Shown here: positions 59,041-64,000 of the stretch, piece after piece | How positions within the stretch are numbered: the first letter of the stretch is position 1 | How the letters are laid out: each line of letters starts with the position of its first letter | Source: Deinococcus hopiensis KR-140 | Lineage (GTDB): Bacteria; Deinococcota; Deinococci; Deinococcales; Deinococcaceae | Assembly: GCA_943327755.2 (NCBI GenBank) | Contig: CALPYF020000019.1 | Coordinates: forward strand, 1-64,000 | Reading direction: 5' to 3' | DNA length: 64,000 bases | Program-made: the position numbers and the translations under genes | The notes under the pieces: generated by a model | Databases searched by the model: none | Seen by the model: only the letters and a program-made list of their open reading frames with translations | What the model was told of the DNA's origin: nothing

Positions 59041-59901
59041 TCAGTCCTTCTTGGGCAGGGCGAGGCCCATCTGCTGGTACATCTGGTACTGGGGGGCGCC
59101 GCCGAGCATGTTCTGGCCGCCGTCGACGGGCAGGATGACGCCCGTGACGTAGCTGGCCGCGTCACTGACGAGGAACAGGGCGGCGTTGGCGATGTCTTGG
59201 GGGATGCCGAAGCGGCCCAGCGGCACGGTGCTCATGAACTGCTGGCGGGTCTTCTCGTCGGGCGCGAGGCGGGCCATGCCCTCGGTGCCGTCGATGGGAC
59301 CGGGGATGATGGCGTTCACGCGGATGCCGCGCAGGCCCCACTCGACGGCGAGGGTGCGGGTCAGGGCGTCCACGCCGGCCTTGGCGGCCACGACGTGCGC
59401 CTGCATGGGGACGGGGACGCCGTACGCGCTGATGCTCAGGACGTTCCCGCCGGGGGTGGTCAGGTGGGGCGCGCAGGCCTTGATGGTGTTGTACGTGCCC
59501 AGCAGGTCGATGTCCACGACGGTCTTGAAGCCGTTGGGACTGATGCCGTCCACCGGGGCGGGGAAGTTCCCGGCGGCGCCCGCCAGGACGATGTCGATCA
59601 GCCCGAAGGTCGCGACGGCCTGCGCGGCGGCGGCCTGGAGGGCGGCGATGTCGCGCACGTCGGCGCTCACGCCGATGGCCTGCCCGCCCGCGTCCGTGAT
59701 GCCCTGCGCGGCCGTCTGGGCTTTTTCGAGGTTGCGGCCCAGGATGGTGACCCGGCAGCCGTGCGCGGCGAAGCTCTGCGCGATGCCGAGGTTGATGCCG
59801 CTGCCGCCCCCGGTGATCAGGGCGTGCCTGCCCTGCAGGAGGTCGGGGCGGAAGGTGCTGTCGGCGGTGCCGGGCTGGAGGGTGCCGGGGTTCTGGCTCA
59901 T
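59041..59901 (-). CDS. 2,4-dienoyl-CoA reductase-type SDR
   Basis: A 286-residue short-chain dehydrogenase. Cofactor motif ITGGGSGINLGIA, then LAGAAGNFPAPVDGISPNGFKTVVDIDLLG and VLSISAYGVPVPMQAHVVAAKAGVDALTRTLAVEWG. The catalytic Tyr of the SDR YxxxK is replaced by Val (VVAAK), as in 2,4-dienoyl-CoA reductases, and the following NAIIPGPIDGTEGMARL resembles those enzymes. It would reduce dienoyl-CoA during breakdown of unsaturated fatty acids. Starts with a GGAG Shine-Dalgarno; likely forms a functional pair with the next gene upstream. Confidence 0.85.
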   Translation of the reverse strand: MSQNPGTLQPGTADSTFRPDLLQGRHALITGGGSGINLGIAQSFAAHGCRVTILGRNLEKAQTAAQGITDAGGQAIGVSADVRDIAALQAAAAQAVATFGLIDIVLAGAAGNFPAPVDGISPNGFKTVVDIDLLGTYNTIKACAPHLTTPGGNVLSISAYGVPVPMQAHVVAAKAGVDALTRTLAVEWGLRGIRVNAIIPGPIDGTEGMARLAPDEKTRQQFMSTVPLGRFGIPQDIANAALFLVSDAASYVTGVILPVDGGQNMLGGAPQYQMYQQMGLALPKKD

Positions 59902-59937
59902 GGTGGGCTCCTTGGAAGTGGGCTGAGGGGCGGAGGG

Positions 59938-59999
59938 TCTAAAGGTCGAAGGGTCTCAGCGGTCCAGGTCGAGGGTCTTTGACTCTTCGACCCTCGACC
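59938..59999. repeat. palindromic heptamer-type repeat, family C copy 3
   Basis: AGGTCGAAGGGTC on the left and GACTCTTCGACCCTCGACCCT on the right, 98 bp between two codirectional genes. A GGTCGAA-type heptamer variant. Confidence 0.5.
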
Positions 60000-60737
60000 C
60001 TACTTCAGTGCCTGCGCGAGGCCGTCGGCGGTCATGTGCTGGGCGTTCCAGCGCACGGCCTGGTCGAGGCTCTGCGCGTGGGGGAGGCGGTCCTGGAGGG
60101 TGCGTTTGGTACCCTCGACCGCGCGGGGCGGCAGGGTGGCCAGTCCGGCGGCGAGGGCGTTTGCCCGTTCGAACAGGGCGTCCGGGGTGGGGAGCAGCTC
60201 GGTGATGAGGCCCCAGCGTTCGGCGGTGGGCGCGTCGATGGGGTCGCCGGTCAGGGCGAGATGCGCCGTGCGGCCGGTGCCGATCAGGTGCGGGAGGCGT
60301 TGCAGGCCGCCCAGGTCGGCGGTGATGCCCAGTTTCACCTCGGGGAGGCTGAAGCGGGCGTCCGCACTGGCGACGCGGATGTCGCAGGCGCTGATGAGTT
60401 CCAGGCCCGCGCCGATGCACCAGCCGTGCACGGCGGCGATCACCGGGATGGGCAGCGCGGCGAACGCGTCGATGGCGGCGTGCATCTCGGCGACGATCGC
60501 CGCGAAGGCGCCTGGGTCGCCCAGGGTAGGGGCGATGACGGGGGCGCTGGCGCGGACGTCCAGTCCGGCGCTGAAGAGGTCCTGGCCGCGCAGGATCAGC
60601 GCGCGGGCGCCGCCCAGTTCGGTCAGGACGCGGGGGATTTCGGGCCAGAAGGTCGGGCCCATGCTGCCCTTCTTGCTCGTCAGGGTCAGCGTGGCGACCT
60701 CACCCGCGTGGGTGAGATTCACGTTCTGGAATGTCAT
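60000..60737 (-). CDS. enoyl-CoA hydratase/isomerase (dienoyl-CoA isomerase type)
   Basis: A 245-residue crotonase-fold enzyme. The oxyanion-hole segments are FSAGLDV and AAVHGWCIGAGLELISACDIRVA. The catalytic-loop segment reads LGITADLGGLQRLPHLIG, in which the Asp of ADLG matches delta3,5-delta2,4-dienoyl-CoA isomerase rather than the Glu pair of hydratases. It would supply dienoyl-CoA to the reductase beside it. The ATG follows TAGAGT by 6 nt; the fatty-acid gene pair is probably one transcription unit. Confidence 0.85.
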   Translation of the reverse strand: MTFQNVNLTHAGEVATLTLTSKKGSMGPTFWPEIPRVLTELGGARALILRGQDLFSAGLDVRASAPVIAPTLGDPGAFAAIVAEMHAAIDAFAALPIPVIAAVHGWCIGAGLELISACDIRVASADARFSLPEVKLGITADLGGLQRLPHLIGTGRTAHLALTGDPIDAPTAERWGLITELLPTPDALFERANALAAGLATLPPRAVEGTKRTLQDRLPHAQSLDQAVRWNAQHMTADGLAQALK

Positions 60738-60743
60738 ACGTCC

Positions 60744-60749
60744 ACTCTA
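60744..60749 (-). promoter_or_regulatory. -10 element of dienoyl-CoA isomerase gene (leaderless)
   Basis: TAGAGT on the minus strand, 6 nt before the ATG at 60737. Confidence 0.5.
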
Positions 60750-60825
60750 CCCCGCGCGGTGGACCGGGTTCAAAATTCTCTGCGCGGAGTTGACTGCGTG
60801 CGCAGCCGGCCGCGCCCCACTGCAC

Positions 60826-60831
60826 TAGAAT
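60826..60831 (+). promoter_or_regulatory. -10 element of histidine kinase gene (leaderless)
   Basis: TAGAAT, 8 nt before the ATG at 60840. Confidence 0.5.
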
Positions 60832-60839
60832 GCCCGGGC

Positions 60840-62441
60840 ATGTCGGCTGCTCCCGTTTCCACACAGCCCGGATCGGCCGCACCCAGGCCCGGTCCGGTCG
60901 GGGCGGCGCGCGCCCGCCCGGCGCCCAGCCTGCGGCAGGTGCTGCTGCGCCCGTTCGCGCTGCCGTTCGCGCTGCTGCTCGGGGTGGGCAGCCTGGTCGC
61001 GTACGGCGTGAACCAGAACGACGAGGCGCTCCAGCAGGTTCTCGACGCGCAGACCCGACTGCAGCTCATCACGGATCTCTCGCAGCAGGTCTCCCTGATG
61101 GAAAACGGGCAGCGGGGCTTCGTGATCACGGGACAGAACGATTTCCTGCACCCCTACGAGGACGGCAAACTGGCCTTCCAGGCCGACGTCTTCGCGCTGC
61201 ACGACCTGAGCGTCACCGCGCAGCAGCGCACGAATCTGGCCCGGGTGCAGGCAGCGGTGGCCCGCTGGGACGAGGTGGCCGCGCAGCCGGAGATCGGCGT
61301 GCGCCGCGACTCGCTGGAACGCGCCGCCGCGCGGGTCGGCAACGGCGTGGGGCGCACGCTGCTGGACGACGCCCGCCGCGTCCTGACGCTCATGGCGACG
61401 AATGAAACGGCGCGCCTGAACGCCGCGACCGACCGCAGCAGCGTCCTGCTGAGCCGCGTGCGGCTGGTCACCGTGGGGGGGCTGCTGCTCAGCATCGCCC
61501 TGCTGCTCGTCACGGCGTACCGCGTCACCCGCACCGTGAACCGCACCGTGCTGGAACTCAACGGCGCGGCGCAGGCCATCGCGCAGGGCGAGTACGCGCG
61601 CCGCACGCCGCCCATGCCCGTGCGGGAACTGGCGCAACTGGGCGCGCAGTTCGACGCCATGGCCGCTGCCGTGCAGGACCGCGAGGCGCAGCTGCGCGCC
61701 ACCGCCGAGGCCCTGCAGGCCAGCAACATGCACCTGGAACGCAGCAACCGCGAACTCGAACAGTTCGCGTACGTCGCCAGTCACGATCTGCAAGAACCCC
61801 TGCGGACCATCGGCAGCTACACCGAACTGCTGGCCCGCCGCTATCACGGCAAGCTGGACGACCGCGCCGACCAGTACATCGCCTTCACGACCTCGGCGAC
61901 GCTGCGCATGAAGACCCTGATCCAGGACCTGCTCGCGTACTCCCGCGTGCGCAAGGCCCCGCGGGTCATGCAGGACGTGAACCTCGCCGACCTGACGCGC
62001 GACATCGTGTCGGATCTGGCGGTGCAGATCGAGGGCCTGGGTGCGCAGGTGGATGTCGGCCCGATGCCCACCGTGTGCAGCAACCCCGACCTGCTGCGCC
62101 ACGCGCTGCAGAACCTCATCGGGAACGCCCTGAAATTCCAGCAGCCCGGCGTGCCCCCCCGCGTGCGCGTCACCGCCGAGCGCGAGGCGCGCCGCTGGGT
62201 GATTCACGTGCAGGACAACGGCATCGGCATCGCGCCGGAGTACCACGAGCGGATCTTCGGGGTGTTCCAGCGCCTGCACGGCATGGATGAATACGCGGGC
62301 AGCGGCATCGGCCTGGCCGTCACCCGCAGCGCCGCCGAACAGCTCGGCGGGGACCTGTGGCTGGACAGCACCCCCGGCCAGGGCAGTACATTTCATCTGG
62401 CACTGCCGCTGACGCCCGCCCACACCGGAGACCCCCTATGA
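60840..62441 (+). CDS. CHASE3 sensor histidine kinase
   Basis: A 533-residue membrane sensor kinase. A basic N-terminal tail is followed by a first membrane helix (about 37-57), a periplasmic CHASE3 domain (about 60-200; VSLMENGQRGFVITGQ is its signature), a second helix (about 207-227), HAMP (about 228-282), coiled coil, HisKA with phospho-acceptor His 315 (VASHDLQEPLRTIGSYTE), and HATPase (NLIGNALKFQ, DNGIGIAPEY, GSGIGLAV). The HisKA/HATPase type resembles bacteriophytochrome-like kinases. The signal is unknown. ATGA overlap with the response regulator. Confidence 0.93.
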   Translation: MSAAPVSTQPGSAAPRPGPVGAARARPAPSLRQVLLRPFALPFALLLGVGSLVAYGVNQNDEALQQVLDAQTRLQLITDLSQQVSLMENGQRGFVITGQNDFLHPYEDGKLAFQADVFALHDLSVTAQQRTNLARVQAAVARWDEVAAQPEIGVRRDSLERAAARVGNGVGRTLLDDARRVLTLMATNETARLNAATDRSSVLLSRVRLVTVGGLLLSIALLLVTAYRVTRTVNRTVLELNGAAQAIAQGEYARRTPPMPVRELAQLGAQFDAMAAAVQDREAQLRATAEALQASNMHLERSNRELEQFAYVASHDLQEPLRTIGSYTELLARRYHGKLDDRADQYIAFTTSATLRMKTLIQDLLAYSRVRKAPRVMQDVNLADLTRDIVSDLAVQIEGLGAQVDVGPMPTVCSNPDLLRHALQNLIGNALKFQQPGVPPRVRVTAEREARRWVIHVQDNGIGIAPEYHERIFGVFQRLHGMDEYAGSGIGLAVTRSAAEQLGGDLWLDSTPGQGSTFHLALPLTPAHTGDPL

Positions 62442-62884
62442 CCACCAGACCAGTCGAGATCCTGCTCGTCGAGGACAACCCCGCCGACGTCCTGCTTACA
62501 CAGGAAGCCTTTGAGGAGGCGGACTTCCCGCATCACCTCAGCCACGCCCGCGACGGCGTGGACGCCCTGAACTTCCTGCGCCGCAGCGAAAACCACGCGG
62601 GCGCGCCCCGACCCGACGTGATCCTGATGGATCTGAACATGCCCCGCATGACCGGTCTGGAACTGCTGGACGTCCTCAAGGAGGACGATGAGCTGCGCAG
62701 CATTCCCGTGATCGTTCTGACCACCAGCCGCGCCGAGAGCGACATCTGGCGCAGTTATAATCTGCACGCCAACGCGTACATTCCCAAGCCCGTGTCCATC
62801 GCGGAATTCGTGGAGGTCATCCAGTCGCTGGAGAACTTCTGGTTCCGCAAGGTGGCGTTGCCGCACCCGCCCCGCCCCTCCTGA
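62438..62884 (+). CDS. single-domain response regulator (Rcp1-like)
   Basis: A 148-residue receiver domain alone. The acidic pocket is VEDNPAD, the phospho-Asp lies in DVILMDLNMPRMTG, then VLTTS and the Lys of YIPKP. The insertion before the C-terminal helix (ENFWF) is typical of cyanobacterial Rcp1-type regulators. It has no output domain, so it must act by protein contact. Coupled by overlap to the kinase, so they are a cognate pair. Confidence 0.93.
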   Translation: MTTRPVEILLVEDNPADVLLTQEAFEEADFPHHLSHARDGVDALNFLRRSENHAGAPRPDVILMDLNMPRMTGLELLDVLKEDDELRSIPVIVLTTSRAESDIWRSYNLHANAYIPKPVSIAEFVEVIQSLENFWFRKVALPHPPRPS

Positions 62885-62894
62885 CGGCGAAGAA

Positions 62895-62928
62895 GCACGG
62901 CCCCCGGATGTGTATCCGGGGGCCGTGC
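62895..62928. terminator. bidirectional terminator after kinase operon
   Basis: A perfect 15-bp stem GCACGGCCCCCGGAT/ATCCGGGGGCCGTGC with GTGT loop, between convergent genes. Confidence 0.8.
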
Positions 62929-62939
62929 CATTGGGTGGT

Positions 62940-63527
62940 TTACATCGAGGCGACGTAGTCCGAGCGGCGCGCGCCGCTGTCCACGATCTCGCCGCCGTGA
63001 CGGGCAACGGCGTCCATCAGGACGTCCTGGGGCACGCTGTCATGCACGGCCACCACGCGGCCACCACTGTTGATGGTGCTGTCCATGCGGTCGTAGTAGG
63101 TATCGTCCACGTCGTAACGGTCATCCACCTTGCCGGTCTCATCGACGCCCATCGCGCCGCCGGTCGCGCCGACCGCCGCGCCCACGCCCGAGCCCAGCGC
63201 CGCCATGCCCAGGATCACCGGGAGGGCCAGGCCGCCCGTGGCGATGGTCGCGCCGGTCGCCAGGATGCCCGCCGCAGCGCCCACGACGGCGCCCACGCCC
63301 GTGCCCTTCACGGCGCCCGCACCGGCGTCCTCGGGGGTGCCACCCACGCCGTCGCCGTCCATGGTCAGGCTGCCGGGGCCGTCGGCGCGCGTATCGGCCA
63401 CGTCGGTCGCGGCGCTGCGGCGGGTGTAGGTGCTGCTACCCATCGTGGGGGCGATGACGCCCTGGGCCTGGAGGTCAGCGGTGAACGCATCGGCCGCAGC
63501 CGCCGTCGGGAACAGAATGTGTTTCAT
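62940..63527 (-). CDS. glycine-rich protein, possible membrane or stress protein
   Basis: A 195-residue protein. The N-terminal MKHILFPTAAAADAFTADLQAQGV resembles a small alpha/beta (DUF1269/GsiB-like) start. The central third is very rich in Gly and Ala (VVGAAAGILATGATIATGGLALPVILGMAALGSGVGAAVGATGGA), which could be a glycine-zipper membrane segment. The C-terminal part (GRVVAVHDSVPQDVLMDAVARHGGEIVDSGARRSDYV) looks like a second small alpha/beta motif. The function is not known; I would call it glycine-zipper-like with low certainty. Confidence 0.65.
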   Translation of the reverse strand: MKHILFPTAAAADAFTADLQAQGVIAPTMGSSTYTRRSAATDVADTRADGPGSLTMDGDGVGGTPEDAGAGAVKGTGVGAVVGAAAGILATGATIATGGLALPVILGMAALGSGVGAAVGATGGAMGVDETGKVDDRYDVDDTYYDRMDSTINSGGRVVAVHDSVPQDVLMDAVARHGGEIVDSGARRSDYVASM

Positions 63528-63632
63528 GGCTGTCAGTCTTCGCTGCCGCCTTCCCGGAACCATGAGATTGCCCGCAACAGCCATTGGGCTGACCCTGAAC
63601 GGACACTGAGATGGGTCTCACAAAGTGGTGGC

Positions 63633-64000
63633 TCAGCCCACCTGCTGCGCCTCGAACAGCCGCGCGGGTTTCAGGAACTCGTCCTGCGCGGCGACGAGCT
63701 GAATCTCGCGGGTGCCCGCCACGTGCGTGCGTTGCAGCAGGGCGTACAGGGCGCTCATGGACAGGCTCAGGGCCTGCGCGGCGTCCCCGCCCCGCAGGTA
63801 ATGACCCAGGAACAGCGCCGCAATGGCGTCCCCGGTCCCGTTGCGTGGCGGGTCCAGCGGCAGCAGGGGCGTGCGGCACAGCCACGCGCCGCCGTCCGTG
63901 ACGACCAGCGTTTCGATGCTGCCCTCCGGCGCGCCGCTGCGCACCAGACTGGTCACCACCACGATCCTCGGCCCACCCGCACGCAGCCGTTCCCGCAGGG
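63633..64000 (-). CDS. pdxY: pyridoxal kinase (5' end beyond window)
   Basis: The C-terminal third of a ribokinase-fold pyridoxal kinase, truncated by the window edge. The visible part reads LRERLRAGGPRIVVVTSL, a central strand, the substrate-region RTPLLPLDPP, and the catalytic RNGTGDAIAALFLGHYL with the anion-hole/base GTGD. It phosphorylates pyridoxal and related vitamers to PLP. PLP is needed by the O-acetylhomoserine enzyme in this window. The start codon lies outside. Confidence 0.88.
   Translation of the reverse strand, partial: LRERLRAGGPRIVVVTSLVRSGAPEGSIETLVVTDGGAWLCRTPLLPLDPPRNGTGDAIAALFLGHYLRGGDAAQALSLSMSALYALLQRTHVAGTREIQLVAAQDEFLKPARLFEAQQVG

Overview
The window is a high-GC chromosomal segment that looks like Deinococcus. 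The signs are the tau-only dnaX, a MutS2/RarA/DnaX repair and replication set, a sugar ABC operon whose binding protein closely resembles the Thermus glucose/mannose protein (from memory), a NadM-Nudix fusion, and a TANNNT hexamer 5-9 nt before many start codons, the architecture of the leaderless mRNAs known to be abundant in Deinococcus. Species assignment is inference; no rRNA is present. There is one tRNA (Leu-CAG) and no IS transposase, prophage or CRISPR array. Gene coordinates include the stop codon.

Layout. 1-10 kb: MBL hydrolase (cut by the edge), two MFS transporters, rarA, a thioredoxin-fold protein, mutS2, a secreted protein. 9.7-17 kb: greA, lysS, then a ROK regulator translationally coupled to a three-gene glucose/mannose-type ABC transporter without an ATPase. 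17-28 kb: GIY-YIG protein, nadM-Nudix, exported and membrane proteins, mgsA, an HD-GYP protein, a PP2C phosphatase, a RidA protein, carboxypeptidase Taq, kptA, and a zinc-ligand-less sirtuin coupled to an unknown gene. 29-33 kb: FMN riboswitch and ribD-ribE-ribBA-ribH. 33-44 kb: creatininase-family protein, lipoprotein, a Cys/Met-metabolism PLP enzyme, a TM2 protein with APSWVD repeats, and a coupled operon of an unknown gene, pnuC, nadR and a methyltransferase, then chrA. 44-54.5 kb: tRNA-Leu, a GT4 glycosyltransferase, hisA, a BrkB-type protein, malic enzyme, dnaX preceded by a small leaderless ORF, and a macro-domain gene with nadV. 54.7-64 kb: a CEMIP-like G8 lipoprotein, an LRR protein, a phosphoesterase, a dienoyl-CoA reductase/isomerase pair, a histidine kinase with its response regulator, a glycine-rich protein and a pyridoxal kinase (cut by the edge).

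How the genes fit together. The strongest theme is NAD+: nicotinamide salvage (NadV), two NMN adenylyltransferases (NadM-Nudix, NadR), nicotinamide riboside uptake and phosphorylation (PnuC, NadR), NAD+ consumers (sirtuin, KptA), and handlers of ADP-ribose products (macro domain, Nudix). The nadM and nadV upstream regions share a 15-bp word. The riboflavin operon, a second redox-cofactor supply, has its own riboswitch.

Between genes lie three families of structured repeats: REP-like hairpins whose stems covary, a roughly 80-160 bp MITE-like element with terminal repeats that sits at gene 3' ends, and near-symmetrical dyads of heptamer repeats. The least expected single observation is a 34-codon, apparently leaderless ORF whose stop overlaps the dnaX start.
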